NCBI GenBank assembly: GCA_025356655.1 | Contig: JANXRW010000080.1 | Location: forward strand, 1 to 64,000 | Source: Betaproteobacteria bacterium | Lineage (GTDB): Bacteria > Pseudomonadota > Gammaproteobacteria > Burkholderiales > SHXO01 | Length of the DNA stretch: 64,000 nucleotides | Reading direction: 5' to 3' | In this document: positions 42,021-52,371 of the stretch, piece after piece | Layout: each line of letters begins with the position of its first letter | How positions within the stretch are numbered: position 1 is the first letter of the stretch | Notes under the pieces: model-generated | The model's input: the letters and a program-made list of their open reading frames with translations, nothing else | What the model was told of the DNA's origin: nothing | Databases searched by the model: none | Position numbers and translations under genes: made by a program

Positions 42021-43195
42021 GGGCGTGCCTCCCTATCCCGAGTGCGCAGCGCGTCACGCGAGCGCACGCCGGCTTCCGCCGCTGGCGGCGCTGCGTTCAG
42101 GTCCACCTGTGGTGGCGGCTCCTTCGGCCCCTCGACCACCGGGGGCTGGCTGGCCGCGCCCATCTGTAGAATCTTGTCCAGGGGCAGCATGAGCAGGTTA
42201 CCGCCGGCGCGATCGTCGACGACCACCTTGGTGGTACTGCTGAGCACTTGCTGCATAGCATCCATGTACATTCGTTGCCGCGTCACCGCAGGCGCGCGCT
42301 TGTATTCACGTGCGATCTGGGAAAAGCGCGAGGCCTCACCCGTGGCGTTCAGCGTAACTCGCTGGCGGTAGCCCTCGGCCTCCTGCTGCAGGCGCGCGGC
42401 CGTACCTTGCGCCTTGGGAACCACGTCATTGGCATAGGCTTGGCCCTCGCTCTTCTGCCGCTCACGGTCCTGATTGGCCTTCACCGCGTCGTCGAAGGCT
42501 GCCTGGACCTGCTCCGGAGGCTGGGCCTGTTGTAGGGTGAGCCTGCTCACACTGATGCCGGTGGAGTAACGGTCAAGAATTTTCTGCATGGTGGCCTGAG
42601 CTGCGACGGCTAGCTCAGCGCGCCCCTGGTAGAGCACAAAATCCATGCGCTGCTTGCCCACCTCCTCGCGCATCGCGGACTCGGCGGCCTGCTTTACCGC
42701 ATCCTCTGCGGAGCGATTGTTGAACACAAAATCCTTGGGATCCTTCAGGACGTATTGAACGGCGAACTGCAGGTCGATGATATTCTCGTCATCCGTGAGC
42801 ATCAGCGATTCCTGCAGCACCTTGGTCTTCACGTTGGTGTGGTACCCGACCTCCACCGTGCGCACTTGGCTGAGGTTGACGATCTCCACACTCTCGACAG
42901 GATAAGGGATGTGCCAGCGTGGGCCCGGTTGGGTCGTTTCCGCGTAGCTGCCGAAGCGCAGCACCACGCCGCGCTGGCTGGCATCGACGATGTAGAACCC
43001 GCTGGCAAACCAGATGAAGCCAACGAGCGCTACGGCGAGCCACAGTCCACTGCGCAAGGGCAACCCGCCATCGCCGCCCGCGCTTGGCGGGCGGGGGCGC
43101 CCACCGAGACGCTGTTTCAGCCGGTTCCACATTTCGTCAAGATCGGGCGGCCCGTCGTTTCCGCGGCGGCCCCAATTCGGGTCGTTCAATGACAT
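42017..43195 (-). CDS. hflK: FtsH modulator HflK
   Basis: HflK is the partner of HflC. The 392-residue protein has a glycine/proline-rich cytoplasmic N-terminus (MSLNDPNWGRRGNDGPPDLD), one membrane helix at about residues 55-76 (GLWLAVALVGFIWFASGFYI), the SPFH domain from VDASQRGVVLRFGSYAETTQ, and a helical region with AEGYRQRVTLNATGEASRFS and REYKRAPAVTRQRMYMDAMQ. The start MSLNDPNWG matches relatives; the longer frame does not. It is 65 bases from hflX. Confidence 0.95.
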   Translation of the reverse strand: MSLNDPNWGRRGNDGPPDLDEMWNRLKQRLGGRPRPPSAGGDGGLPLRSGLWLAVALVGFIWFASGFYIVDASQRGVVLRFGSYAETTQPGPRWHIPYPVESVEIVNLSQVRTVEVGYHTNVKTKVLQESLMLTDDENIIDLQFAVQYVLKDPKDFVFNNRSAEDAVKQAAESAMREEVGKQRMDFVLYQGRAELAVAAQATMQKILDRYSTGISVSRLTLQQAQPPEQVQAAFDDAVKANQDRERQKSEGQAYANDVVPKAQGTAARLQQEAEGYRQRVTLNATGEASRFSQIAREYKRAPAVTRQRMYMDAMQQVLSSTTKVVVDDRAGGNLLMLPLDKILQMGAASQPPVVEGPKEPPPQVDLNAAPPAAEAGVRSRDALRTRDREARP

Positions 43196-43260
43196 AAGAG
43201 AATGGGCTCGGGGGTGGGCGGTACGCGATCGAAACTCATCGGGATGAGGCGGCTGGGACT

Positions 43261-44379
43261 TCAAGCAACCGCACGGCCCGCGGACACGGCTAAGGTCGTG
43301 CGGAATTCATCGATAGCCAATCGCAGCAGATCGACTCCGGCTCCAGTCCGCGCACTCAGCCGCACGGCTTGTATGTTACCACAGGCGCCCCGCTCCAGCC
43401 CGGGCGCGTGGCCGGATAGGTCGCACTTGTTGAGCACCAGTAGCCGGGGGATATCCTGTGCCCCGATCTCCTCGAGAACCCCGTCCACCGCACGCATCTG
43501 CTGCGCCGGGTCCGCGCTAGCACCATCGACCACGTGCAGCAGCATGTCAGCGAAGAGCGTCTCCTCAAGGGTAGCGCGGAAGGAGGCCACCAGCGTGTGG
43601 GGCAGGTTACGGATGAATCCCACCGTATCCGAGATAATGGCGCGCCCCCCCTGCGGCGTCGCCAGCTTGCGCGTGGTGGTATCCAATGTGGCGAAGAGCT
43701 GGTCGGCGGCGTAGGCGTTCTCCCGGGTCACCCGGTTGAAGAGCGTGGACTTCCCACTGTTCGTGTAGCCAACCAGCGCCAAGTTCAGTACCTCACCGCG
43801 CCGACGGGCGCGCCGCTGCGTCTGCCGCTGCCGCTGCACGGTCAGGAGCTTTTCCTTGAGAACCTTGACCCGCTTGCCCAGCAGCCTGCGGTCCGTCTCC
43901 AGTTGCGTCTCGCCCGGTCCGCGCAGACCGATGCCGCCCTTCTGCCGCTCCAAGTGCGTCCACCCCCTAACCAGCCGCGTCGCCAAGTGTTGCAACTGGG
44001 CAAGCTCCACCTGCAGCTTGCCTTCATGGCTACGGGCACGCTGCGCAAAAATGTCCAGGATGAGACTGACACGGTCCACCACCCGACACTGAAGGACGCG
44101 CTCGAGGTTACGCTCTTGCGCGGGGCTCAGTTCATGGTTGAAGAGCGCCACTGACGCCTGCTGGGCGAGCAGCAGTTCGCGCAGTTCCGCGACCTTCCCC
44201 GAGCCGGCGTAAGTAGCCGCATCGGGCGCAGAGCGCTTGCCTTGCAAGTGGGCGGTGACTTGGAGGCCGGCGCTAACCGCGAGTTCGGTGAACTCAATGA
44301 ACCGGGCTTCCAGCCCCTGCACTCCGAAATCCAGAGTGACGAGCACACACCGCTCCCCGCCCACTGGTCGGTCAAACAT
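43261..44379 (-). CDS. hflX: Ribosome-associated GTPase HflX
   Basis: HflX splits stalled 70S ribosomes, especially after heat stress. The 372-residue protein has the N-terminal HflX domain (AGSGKVAELRELLLAQQASV; LSPAQERNLERVLQCRVVDR), the conserved KLQVELAQLQHLATRLVRGW and GIGLRGPGETQLETDRRLLG, and the GTPase domain with G1 LVGYTNSGKSTLFN, G3 SDTVGFIRNLPH and G4 LVLNKCDL. It lacks the C-terminal domain of E. coli HflX (426 residues), as in many betaproteobacteria. I start at MFDRPVGGE; a GTG three codons earlier is possible. Confidence 0.95.
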   Translation of the reverse strand: MFDRPVGGERCVLVTLDFGVQGLEARFIEFTELAVSAGLQVTAHLQGKRSAPDAATYAGSGKVAELRELLLAQQASVALFNHELSPAQERNLERVLQCRVVDRVSLILDIFAQRARSHEGKLQVELAQLQHLATRLVRGWTHLERQKGGIGLRGPGETQLETDRRLLGKRVKVLKEKLLTVQRQRQTQRRARRRGEVLNLALVGYTNSGKSTLFNRVTRENAYAADQLFATLDTTTRKLATPQGGRAIISDTVGFIRNLPHTLVASFRATLEETLFADMLLHVVDGASADPAQQMRAVDGVLEEIGAQDIPRLLVLNKCDLSGHAPGLERGACGNIQAVRLSARTGAGVDLLRLAIDEFRTTLAVSAGRAVA

Positions 44380-44456
44380 GACTGGCACTCAGAGCGCGAA
44401 GTCGCCAGCACGAAGCCGCGCCGACGGACCCGCGCATGGGGGGTTCGCTCGTGGAC

Positions 44457-44696
44457 TCAGCTCTCAGTCGGGGTGTCGACGGAAAAGTGGACCGCCCGCC
44501 CAGGTACCACGGTGGAGATGGCATGCTTGTATACCATCTGCGTCACGGTGTTCTTGAGTAGCACCACGTATTGGTCGAAGGACTCGATCTGCCCCTGGAG
44601 CTTGATGCCGTTCACAAGATAAATGGACACGGGCACATGCTCTTTACGCAGGGCGTTCAGGAACGGATCCTGTAGAAGTTGCCCTTTCGCGCTCAT
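44457..44696 (-). CDS. hfq: RNA chaperone Hfq
   Basis: Hfq is a hexameric ring that pairs small RNAs with mRNAs. The 79-residue protein has Sm1, [20 protein letters not shown], the [20 protein letters not shown] region, and Sm2 with [14 protein letters not shown]. The usual short acidic C-terminus follows. AGGAGCGCTGC precedes the ATG. It is upstream of hflX, its normal partner, and 72 bases after der. Confidence 0.98.
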   Translation of the reverse strand: MSAKGQLLQDPFLNALRKEHVPVSIYLVNGIKLQGQIESFDQYVVLLKNTVTQMVYKHAISTVVPGRAVHFSVDTPTES

Positions 44697-44768
44697 GCAG
44701 CGCTCCTTTTCTTAGGGATTCAATAGTCGCTACTGTACTGCATTTCGGCCGCCGCTTCCACCATCCGG

Positions 44769-46094
44769 TCAATCCTCTTTGGCATAAGGGTTCCGCCCTC
44801 GGTTCAACTGGATGCGCAATGGGGTGCCGACGAGTTCGAACGCTTCGATGAAACAGCGCGCGAGGTAGCGGCGATAACTATCCGGCAACGCCTCGAGCTG
44901 GTTGCCGTGGATGACGATGAGCGGCGGATTGGAGCCGCCTTGGTGGGCGTAACGAGGCTTGGGCCGGAACATGCCCAACCGGGGCGGCGGTTGCCGCACG
45001 ACCGCTTGGGCCAGCGTGCGCGACAGGCGCGGGGTGGAGAGCTTAGCAAAGGCAGCGGCATAGGCGTGGTCCACCGACACCAGCACTTCGCTCACCCCCT
45101 TGCCCGTCAACGCAGAAAGATGGTGCACCTTCGCAAAATCCAGGAACTGGAGCTTGCGGGCGTAGTCTCGTTTGACCTTCGTCCGATCGTCGGGGCTAAG
45201 GCCGTCCCATTTATTAATTCCGACCACGAGCGCCCGTCCAGATTCTTGGACAAATCCGGCGATGTGCGCATCCTGATCCGAGATACCCTGTCGGGCATCG
45301 AGCAGTAGGATCACTACATTGGCATCCTCGATGGCCTGTAAGGTCTTCACCACCGAGAACTTCTCGATCATCCCGTCGCGTTTGCCGCGGCGGCGCATGC
45401 CGGCGGTGTCGATCAGCGTATAGGGCCGACCGGAGCGCTCGAAATCAATGTAGATGCTGTCGCGCGTGGTACCGGGTTGGTCCAGTGCGATCACGCGTTC
45501 ATCGCCAAGCACGGAGTTGACCAGTGTGGACTTGCCCACATTGGGCCGCCCCACCACGGCAATTTTCGGACCTCCCGTGCCGTCATCGGCCGGCTCTGGA
45601 TCAGGCGGGATGCCCTCGAGCGCCAGTTCCATCAATTCGCGCACGCCCTGGCCATGCTCTGCAGATATGGCAAGCGGATCGCCGAGGCCGAGCTCGTGGA
45701 ACTCCGCCAGATGCGCGGCCGACACACCCTCGGCCTTGTTCACCACCAGCAGCAGCCGGCGTGCCCGCTTGCGCAGGTCCTGGCCTAGGCTGCGATCCTG
45801 AGAGGTGAGACCCTGGCGTCCGTCGACCATGAACAGCACCACGTCGGACTCATCCACAGCAAGCAGCGTCTGCCGCGCCATGGCTTGGTAGATCTGGTCG
45901 TCGGGTTGTGGATCGAGCCCCCCGGTATCGACCACCAGGAACGGCCGGCTGCCGACCTTGCCGTGGCCGAAGTGCCGATCGCGGGATACCCCAGGGATAT
46001 CCGCCACGATCGCCGACCGGCTGCGGGTGAGTCGGTTGAAGAGCGTGGACTTCCCCACATTGGGACGACCCACTAGTGCGAAAGTAGGCTTCAA
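44769..46094 (-). CDS. der: Ribosome assembly GTPase Der (EngA)
   Basis: Der matures the 50S subunit and is unusual in having two GTPase domains. The 441-residue protein shows both: domain 1 with [20 protein letters not shown] and VDTGGLDP, domain 2 from about residue 178 with [32 protein letters not shown] and VGINKWDGL, and a C-terminal KH-like domain ([19 protein letters not shown]). Order bamB-der-hfq is conserved in the class. Confidence 0.97.
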   Translation of the reverse strand: MKPTFALVGRPNVGKSTLFNRLTRSRSAIVADIPGVSRDRHFGHGKVGSRPFLVVDTGGLDPQPDDQIYQAMARQTLLAVDESDVVLFMVDGRQGLTSQDRSLGQDLRKRARRLLLVVNKAEGVSAAHLAEFHELGLGDPLAISAEHGQGVRELMELALEGIPPDPEPADDGTGGPKIAVVGRPNVGKSTLVNSVLGDERVIALDQPGTTRDSIYIDFERSGRPYTLIDTAGMRRRGKRDGMIEKFSVVKTLQAIEDANVVILLLDARQGISDQDAHIAGFVQESGRALVVGINKWDGLSPDDRTKVKRDYARKLQFLDFAKVHHLSALTGKGVSEVLVSVDHAYAAAFAKLSTPRLSRTLAQAVVRQPPPRLGMFRPKPRYAHQGGSNPPLIVIHGNQLEALPDSYRRYLARCFIEAFELVGTPLRIQLNRGRNPYAKED

Positions 46095-46139
46095 GCCGGC
46101 CGCCCGGGGTGGCGAACCCTCGGCCGATAGGTGCGCGGA

Positions 46140-47285
46140 CTACTGGATATCCAGGACATAAAGCCCTCCCGCTCGGGTCTGGACGAGCACTTCGCCACCG
46201 AGGCGTACCGGCTTCACGAGGATCGGGCTCCCGTCCGTGGCGAGCCGGGCCGCAAAGGAGCCGTCCTCGCGATTAAGTACGTGGATGTAACCCTCATAGT
46301 CACCCACGACTACAAAGCCGCCAGCAACCAGTGGCCCGCTCACTTGGCGGGCGGCCAGTTTGTCCTGCTTCCAGAGGGTCGCCCCGGAGGTCTTGTCGAA
46401 CGACCATACGGTACCCTTCTCGTCGGTCATATAGAGCGTCCCTGGGTCAGCTCCCAGCGCAGCTGCGGAGGATGCATCACGTCCCCACAGCAGCGACCCG
46501 CGCGTCAGGTCGTAACACGCCACGCGCCCCTGGAAACTGGCCGCGCAGGCCTGTGCGCCCTCGACTAGCGGTGCCGCCGCGACGTCGGTGATCCGTTCGA
46601 GCTCGTTGGACCCCTTGGGCTGCGCCACGGTGGTCTCCCAGACCAGGGCCCCAGTGTCCACGTTGAGCGCCACCAACTTGCCTCCGGCCATGCCGGCCAA
46701 GGCGAACTCGCCGGCAATGCTGACGCTGCCGAAGGCACGCAGAATCAGCGGCGGCAAGGTCGTTGCGTAATCCCACCGGCGCTGCCCGGTCGCGGCGTCG
46801 AGCCCGAAGATACGACCGTCATGACTGCGCACGACCACAACGCTGCCCGCGAGCCGCGGTGAACCCAATACCTCGCTGCTGAGCGTCGTGCGCCAGCGCT
46901 CCCGGCCGTCGGTGCCCAGGGCGATCACCGTGCCCTTCTCGCTGCCCACGAGCACGAGATCCCCATCGGCAGCCACGCCCGCTGACAGTGGCTCCTTGAC
47001 ATCGCTACGCCACAAAAGTTTGCCGCTACGGCGATCGAAGGCAGAGACCTCGGCCCGCTCGGCCGCTGCGTACACGCGCTCCGGCGAACCCGCCGGTGAG
47101 AACGCGTAGGCACCCGCGCCTCCTACTGACGCGCGCCACAACACCTTGACCTTGGCGGTGGGCTTGATGGCGCTCAGTTCGGCCGGCTTTACGCTGTCGG
47201 AGCCGCAACCGGGAAGGGTCCCCAAGGCCGCCAATGCGACCAGGGCCAGGGTGCGCAGGACAGGCCCGCGGCCAAGGATGCTCAT
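46140..47285 (-). CDS. bamB: Outer membrane assembly lipoprotein BamB
   Basis: BamB is an eight-bladed beta-propeller lipoprotein that helps BamA receive substrates. The 381-residue precursor has a lipoprotein signal (LALVALAALGTLPGCGSDS, acylated at the Cys of LPGC) and repeated PQQ-like blades: SAFDRRSGKLLWRSD, TVIALGTDGRERWRTTLSS, FGLDAATGQRRWDYATTLP, VALNVDTGALVWETTVAQ, CYDLTRGSLLWGRDASSA, and SFDKTSGATLWKQDKLA. The ATG overlaps the yfgM stop (ATGA). Confidence 0.95.
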   Translation of the reverse strand: MSILGRGPVLRTLALVALAALGTLPGCGSDSVKPAELSAIKPTAKVKVLWRASVGGAGAYAFSPAGSPERVYAAAERAEVSAFDRRSGKLLWRSDVKEPLSAGVAADGDLVLVGSEKGTVIALGTDGRERWRTTLSSEVLGSPRLAGSVVVVRSHDGRIFGLDAATGQRRWDYATTLPPLILRAFGSVSIAGEFALAGMAGGKLVALNVDTGALVWETTVAQPKGSNELERITDVAAAPLVEGAQACAASFQGRVACYDLTRGSLLWGRDASSAAALGADPGTLYMTDEKGTVWSFDKTSGATLWKQDKLAARQVSGPLVAGGFVVVGDYEGYIHVLNREDGSFAARLATDGSPILVKPVRLGGEVLVQTRAGGLYVLDIQ

Positions 47286-47911
47286 TGTCCACCTAGGCTG
47301 TCGAGTTTAAGCTGCACGACCATACGGTAGTCACTTCCCGCGGTGAGCTTGTCCAAGGCCAGCTTGTAGGCGCTGCGCGCCTCGGCCGCCTTTCCCTGTG
47401 CCGCCAGGATGTCCCCGCGGCGCTCCGAATACAGCGCATGGAAGGCTTCGGGATGCGGCAGGTCAAGAAGTTTGAGGCCTTCGTCAAAGCGCTTGCTGTC
47501 GAGCAGCAACCCCGCTAGGCGAAGCCGCACGGCGGAGGTCGACTCGTCGTCGCGGGCGTGTTCCAGCGCAAAGCGTAATTGCTCCTCGGCCTGCCTGGCA
47601 TCCCCTGCCTCATAGCTCACCCTCGCGGCCACCAGGGCTCCCATGGGGCTGTAAGCGGTAGAGGCGTAATGCTGGGTCAACTGCACCGCCAAGTCTTTGA
47701 CCTTCTTGGTCTCGCCCGAACGCGCCGCTTTCTCCAACGTATCGTAGAGCATCGCGGCCTGCTCTGCCTCGGCGTGCTGGTAGTAGCGCCAGCCGTAAAT
47801 GCCCGCAGCCACCAGCCCGCCGACAAGGACGGCAGTGAACACGCTACGCCGGTTCTCCTTCCACCACCCCTTAAGGGCGTCTATCTGTTCCTGTTCTTCC
47901 AGATCGTACAT
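47282..47911 (-). CDS. yfgM: YfgM-like TPR membrane protein (ancillary SecYEG translocon subunit)
   Basis: The 209-residue protein has a short cytoplasmic start (MYDLEEQEQIDALKGWWKEN), one membrane helix at about residues 24-41 (VFTAVLVGGLVAAGIYGW), and a periplasmic tetratricopeptide domain, e.g. YSPMGALVAARVSYEAGDAR and AVRLRLAGLLLDSKRFDEGL. This matches YfgM, which with PpiD links the Sec translocon to periplasmic chaperones in E. coli. It lies between hisS and bamB, its usual place. Confidence 0.9.
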   Translation of the reverse strand: MYDLEEQEQIDALKGWWKENRRSVFTAVLVGGLVAAGIYGWRYYQHAEAEQAAMLYDTLEKAARSGETKKVKDLAVQLTQHYASTAYSPMGALVAARVSYEAGDARQAEEQLRFALEHARDDESTSAVRLRLAGLLLDSKRFDEGLKLLDLPHPEAFHALYSERRGDILAAQGKAAEARSAYKLALDKLTAGSDYRMVVQLKLDSLGGQ

Positions 47912-47956
47912 AGGGAATTGTTCGCCCAGTGCTGGTTGCTTGGATCTATCTGGCTG

Positions 47957-49237
47957 TCAGCGGGCGTCAGCGGGACGCGCGGCGAGGATCCGACGAGCGG
48001 CCTCCCCGGCGTCCAGTGACACCTGCTCGCCCCCTTCGCGCAGGGGCTTGAGCGATACCTTGCCCGCGCGCGCCTCCTCTTCCCCGACGATAAGCGCGAA
48101 CAGCGCCCCGCTCGCGTCGGCCTTCTTCATCTGCGACTTGAAGCTGCCGCCACCACAGTGCAATACCGCGCTCAAGCCCTGATCCCGCATCTGCTCGACC
48201 ACCCGCAGTGCGTGCGCCTGGGCGCCCTCACCACTGTGCGCGAGGTAAATCTCCGGGCGCCAGGGCGCGGCCACCTGGCCAGCGTCCTGCATGAGCGCGA
48301 GCAGTCGCTCAACCCCCATGGCGAACCCGCAGGCCGGTTGAGGCTTGCCGCCGAGTTGCGCGACCAGCCCGTCGTAGCGCCCGCCGGCACACACGGCAGA
48401 CTGCGCGCCGAGGCGGTCGGTAATCCACTCGAAAACAGTCAAGTTGTAATAATCCAGGCCGCGCACCAGGCGTGGATTCACCTCGAATTCCAGCCCCAGT
48501 GCCCGGATCATTTCCTGCAACTGCTCGAAATGCGCCAGCGACTCCGGCTCGAGATCGTCGAGCAGCCGTGGTGCGCCGGCCACCACAGCCGCCAGGTGCG
48601 AATTTTTGGTGTCCAGTACCCGCAGCGGGTTGGTGTGCAGTCGGCGGCGCGCATCCTCGTCCAGGTGATCCTGGTGCGCTTCGAGGTACTGCGTCAGCCG
48701 CCCCCGGTAGCGCGCCCGTGCCACCGGCCCGCCCAGCGTGTTGATCTGCAGGCGAATGCCGTCCAGGCCCAGCGCCTTCCACAGGCGCGCGCACATGGCG
48801 ATGTGCTCCACATCCACATCCGGGCCGGCAAAGCCGAGCGCCTCAACCCCGACCTGATGGAACTGTCGGTAGCGGCCCTTCTGCGGGCGTTCGTGGCGGA
48901 ACATGGGGCCCGCGTAGGCCAGTCGCTGCGGCCCCGGATACAAGAGGTTGTGCTGGAGCACCGCGCGCACGCAGGCGGCAGTGCCCTCCGGGCGTAAGGT
49001 CAATGTCTCGCCATTGAGCGCGTCGACGAAGCTGTACATCTCCTTCTCGACGATGTCCGTCACCTCACCGATCGAGCGCACGAAGAGCTCCGTTCGCTCC
49101 AGCACGGGCGTGCGGATGTTGCGGTAGCCGTAGGCACGCAGCCACTTCGCGACCGTCTGCTCAAAGTACTCCCAGGCGGGCGTATCCTCCGGCAGGATGT
49201 CGTTCATCCCGCGGACGGCTTGGAGAGTTTCGCTCAT
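47957..49237 (-). CDS. hisS: Histidyl-tRNA synthetase
   Basis: HisS charges tRNA-His. The 426-residue class II enzyme has the opening [20 protein letters not shown], motif 2 around [20 protein letters not shown], the histidine-binding [18 protein letters not shown], motif 3 [20 protein letters not shown] with [14 protein letters not shown], and a C-terminal anticodon domain. I start at [13 protein letters not shown]; a much longer open frame upstream overlaps ispG in another frame and is not coding. Confidence 0.97.
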   Translation of the reverse strand: MSETLQAVRGMNDILPEDTPAWEYFEQTVAKWLRAYGYRNIRTPVLERTELFVRSIGEVTDIVEKEMYSFVDALNGETLTLRPEGTAACVRAVLQHNLLYPGPQRLAYAGPMFRHERPQKGRYRQFHQVGVEALGFAGPDVDVEHIAMCARLWKALGLDGIRLQINTLGGPVARARYRGRLTQYLEAHQDHLDEDARRRLHTNPLRVLDTKNSHLAAVVAGAPRLLDDLEPESLAHFEQLQEMIRALGLEFEVNPRLVRGLDYYNLTVFEWITDRLGAQSAVCAGGRYDGLVAQLGGKPQPACGFAMGVERLLALMQDAGQVAAPWRPEIYLAHSGEGAQAHALRVVEQMRDQGLSAVLHCGGGSFKSQMKKADASGALFALIVGEEEARAGKVSLKPLREGGEQVSLDAGEAARRILAARPADAR

Positions 49238-49280
49238 GGAATGGAGTGGACGGGATTGAGGTGTAGGCCAGCGGATCGCT

Positions 49281-50543
49281 TCACCGCGCGGGTTCGGCGA
49301 CGACAGCCGCCTCCTCGCGCCGCGCGCCATAGCGCTGGTGAACATAGTCGGCCACGATGGCCTGGAACTGCTCCGCGATGCGTTCGCCCTTGAGGGTGAC
49401 GGTTTTCTCACCATCCACGTAAACCGGTGCCACCGGATTCTCACCCGAACCCGGAAGACTGATGCCCACGTTGGCCTGCTTACTCTCGCCCGGGCCGTTG
49501 ACCACACAGCCCATGACCGCCACATGCATGTCCTGCACTCCGGGATAGCGCCCTGCCCACAGCGGCATCTGCGCGCGGAGCCAAGTTTGAATGCTTCCGG
49601 CCAGTTCCTGGAAATAGGTGCTGCTGGTGCGACCACAGCCGGGGCATGCGATGACCATGGGTGCGAAGGATCGCAGGCCCAAGGTTTGCAAGATCTCCTG
49701 CGCGACCAATACCTCGCGCGTGCGGTCCCCACCGGGTTCCGGCGTGAGCGACACACGGATCGTGTCACCGATACCCTCCTGGAGCAAGACGGCGAGCGCC
49801 GCGGTGGAAGCCACGATACCCTTGCTGCCCATGCCGGCCTCGGTCAGCCCCAGGTGTAGGGGATAATCGCAACGGCGCGCGATATCCCGGTACACCGCGA
49901 TCAGGTCCTGCACCCCGCTCACTTTGCAGGACAGGATGATCTGCTCCGCGGCGAGCCCCAGTTCCCGGGCACGCGCCGCGCTCTCCAGCGCCGATACGAT
50001 CAGCGCCTCCCGCATCACCGCACCGGCCTCCAGGGGCTGCGTGCGCCGACTGTTCTCGTCCATCAGCCCAGCCAGTAACTCCTGATCCAAGCTGCCCCAG
50101 TTCACCCCGATGCGCACCGGCTTGGCGTAACGACAGGCCGTGTCGATCAGGGTGGCGAACTGCTCATCGCGTTTCGCGCCCCGCCCAACGTTTCCCGGGT
50201 TGATGCGGTACTTGGCTAGCGCTTGCGCGCAGTCCGGAAATTGGGTTAGCAAGCGATGTCCGTTGTAGTGGAAGTCGCCCACCAGCGGCACCTCCACGCC
50301 CTGCCGGGCGAGCAGGTCACGAATGGGGGCCACCTGAGCGGCAGCCTCCGGCGTGTTAACCGTGATCCGCACGAGTTCGGACCCGGCGGCTGCCAATTCG
50401 GCCACTTGGCGCGCTGTGGCGGCGGAATCGGCAGTATCCGTATTGGTCATCGCCTGAACGACGATCGGCGCGCCGGCACCGATGCGCACGCCGGCAACAG
50501 TGACGGCCCGGCTTTGGCGGCGGGGAAGCGAGGCGGCGGACAT
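49281..50543 (-). CDS. ispG: 4-hydroxy-3-methylbut-2-enyl diphosphate synthase IspG
   Basis: IspG reduces MEcPP to HMBPP in the MEP pathway using a [4Fe-4S] cluster. The 420-residue protein has [73 protein letters not shown], and the cluster ligands in [19 protein letters not shown] and [20 protein letters not shown]. It lies between rodZ and hisS, a conserved position. Dxr of the same pathway is at 28.3 kb. Confidence 0.97.
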   Translation of the reverse strand: MSAASLPRRQSRAVTVAGVRIGAGAPIVVQAMTNTDTADSAATARQVAELAAAGSELVRITVNTPEAAAQVAPIRDLLARQGVEVPLVGDFHYNGHRLLTQFPDCAQALAKYRINPGNVGRGAKRDEQFATLIDTACRYAKPVRIGVNWGSLDQELLAGLMDENSRRTQPLEAGAVMREALIVSALESAARARELGLAAEQIILSCKVSGVQDLIAVYRDIARRCDYPLHLGLTEAGMGSKGIVASTAALAVLLQEGIGDTIRVSLTPEPGGDRTREVLVAQEILQTLGLRSFAPMVIACPGCGRTSSTYFQELAGSIQTWLRAQMPLWAGRYPGVQDMHVAVMGCVVNGPGESKQANVGISLPGSGENPVAPVYVDGEKTVTLKGERIAEQFQAIVADYVHQRYGARREEAAVVAEPAR

Positions 50544-50578
50544 GGACGGGTTCCTGAGGACCGGAGAAGCTGGGGCGC

Positions 50579-51601
50579 CTACTGGAGCGTTAGGCGCGCG
50601 ACGTCACCATGAACGTGCGGCGCCAGATCCACGGGCTGGTCGCGGAACACCACGCTCACGGCCCGAGCATCGCCCAGCACTAAGGAGAGCGGGAGCATAC
50701 CCGAGAGCACCCGCTGCGTGCTGGCCTGCTGCATCCCCTGCGCCAAAACCTCGCCACGCTGATCACGGACGTCGACCCAACACTCCCGATTAAAGCTCAG
50801 ACGTAGCTCAGCCCCCACCGTGGCGGGTGGCGTGGGCCGCGGCGCCGGTGTGCCGGCGGGTGCCGCCGCCGTCCCGGACTTGGTAGGCGTGGCCTGCACC
50901 GGTGCCGGAAGCGGCAGGCCAGCCCCGGGTTGCACCGGGGCCAGCGGCAGGCCCGCGGCCGGTGCAGCCAACGGGGCGGAGCCCGCAGGCAGCGCCCCAG
51001 GCATCGATGGCTCGCTGGCGGGGACCTGCGCGCCCACGGGCAGTGGGCTCGATGGTTGCGGGGTTGCCCCAGCAGGGGGCGCCGTAGGCGCGGGCCCTCC
51101 CGCCTGCGGTACCGGGGCAATGGGCACGGCGAGCTCGCTGGGTTCTCCCCGCTGACGCGACGCGCGGGTGCCCACCAACACAAAGGCCACCACCGCCAGG
51201 AGGACCAGCGAGGCGAGGAAATACCATCGGCGCCGGCCCTCGCTGAAGGGCTCGCCGCGCACCGACACCGCCGAGGGCATGCTCACGCCCTGTGGGGCCG
51301 GCTTCACCGCCGGGCCGAGGCGCTCCGCCGCCGCCGCGACCAAGTCGTCCGGATCCAGGCGCAGGAAGCGAGCATAGTTCCGAAGGAAGCCGCGCACGAA
51401 TACGGGCCCGGGGAATACGGCGTAATCGTCGTTTTCCAGGGCCTCGAGTTGCTTCACCGAAAGTTTGAGCTGGCGGGCAACTTCGCCCAGGCTCAGCCCC
51501 TGCTGCACCCGCTCTTGGGTCAGGCGGGCGCCCACGAAGGGCGCGGGGGCCGGTGGCGGCGTTGCGGGAACTGGTACGTCAACTGGCACTGCGTCGTTCA
51601 C
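50579..51601 (-). CDS. rodZ: RodZ-like cytoskeletal helix-turn-helix membrane protein
   Basis: RodZ links MreB to the elongasome. The 340-residue protein has an N-terminal helix-turn-helix ([57 protein letters not shown]), a membrane helix at about residues 127-147 ([20 protein letters not shown]), a long Pro/Ala-rich periplasmic linker, and a C-terminal beta domain (DUF4115) with [20 protein letters not shown]. The start is a GTG that overlaps the pilF stop by four bases. Confidence 0.92.
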   Translation of the reverse strand: MNDAVPVDVPVPATPPPAPAPFVGARLTQERVQQGLSLGEVARQLKLSVKQLEALENDDYAVFPGPVFVRGFLRNYARFLRLDPDDLVAAAAERLGPAVKPAPQGVSMPSAVSVRGEPFSEGRRRWYFLASLVLLAVVAFVLVGTRASRQRGEPSELAVPIAPVPQAGGPAPTAPPAGATPQPSSPLPVGAQVPASEPSMPGALPAGSAPLAAPAAGLPLAPVQPGAGLPLPAPVQATPTKSGTAAAPAGTPAPRPTPPATVGAELRLSFNRECWVDVRDQRGEVLAQGMQQASTQRVLSGMLPLSLVLGDARAVSVVFRDQPVDLAPHVHGDVARLTLQ

Positions 51602-52371
51602 TCGAACCGCCCTGCCTCGAAGGCCTTAGCTTGTGCCGAATCCGGGAAACCGCGCCGCAACCGCTGACCGTAGTTCGCCGCCGACTCGCGGGCGCCTCGC
51701 AAGGCTTCCACCCGCGCAGCAAGCCAGAGTTCTTCGGCGCCTGGTTCGCGCACAAGATTGAAATAACGCGAAAGCAGCTCCGCCGCAGCCTTGAAATCCC
51801 GCCGCCCAAAGCTGATGTCCGCAAGGTTGTAGATCGCTTGTGACTGATTGGGGTTGCTGCGCAGCGCGCGCTGGAAGTAATCCTCCGCTGCAGGCCCGTC
51901 GCCGAGTTTACGCGCACACACCCCGGCATTCTTGTACGCCACGTCGGGTGTGCTGTACAGCGGATCCTCGGCGGCAGCGACCATCTGCTGCAGACCCTCC
52001 CTGCCCTGACCACGCTGGCAGAGGTAGAGCCCGTAGTTGTTCTTGGTGTCGGCGGAATGGGGATCCAGGCGCAGGGCTTCGCGAAAGTTGGCGTCCGCCG
52101 CGGCATCTTGGTGCAGATCCATGTGCACCAGCGCCAGAGCATTGAAGGCAGGCGCGAACCCGGGATCGGCTTTTACCGCGATGCCCAGTTCCTCCAGCGC
52201 CACCGCCGTCTGCCCCGCCTGGTAGTAGTTCACCCCCAACTCCGTGTGCGCACGCGCGCGCTCCCTTGAGTTGGCCACCGGTCGATCGCCCTCAGCGTCG
52301 GGGGTCAGCGGCTTCACGGCACAGGCACTGAGCAGCAACACCAGAACCGAAACCCCCACCGAGCGTCTCAC
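51598..52371 (-). CDS. pilF: Type IV pilus biogenesis lipoprotein PilF/PilW
   Basis: PilF (PilW) is an outer-membrane lipoprotein that helps the secretin PilQ assemble. The 257-residue precursor has a lipoprotein signal ([18 protein letters not shown]; Cys of LSAC) and six tetratricopeptide-like repeats, including [40 protein letters not shown] and [20 protein letters not shown]. It starts at a GTG inside the rlmN stop (GTGA). No other pilus gene is in this window; the rlmN-pilF-rodZ-ispG order is conserved. Confidence 0.92.
   Translation of the reverse strand: MRRSVGVSVLVLLLSACAVKPLTPDAEGDRPVANSRERARAHTELGVNYYQAGQTAVALEELGIAVKADPGFAPAFNALALVHMDLHQDAAADANFREALRLDPHSADTKNNYGLYLCQRGQGREGLQQMVAAAEDPLYSTPDVAYKNAGVCARKLGDGPAAEDYFQRALRSNPNQSQAIYNLADISFGRRDFKAAAELLSRYFNLVREPGAEELWLAARVEALRGARESAANYGQRLRRGFPDSAQAKAFEAGRFE

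Noticed and set aside
47957-49768. 603-residue form of HisS
   Set aside because: The upstream part is antisense-like noise over ispG in another frame; the family start [10 protein letters not shown] is at 49237.
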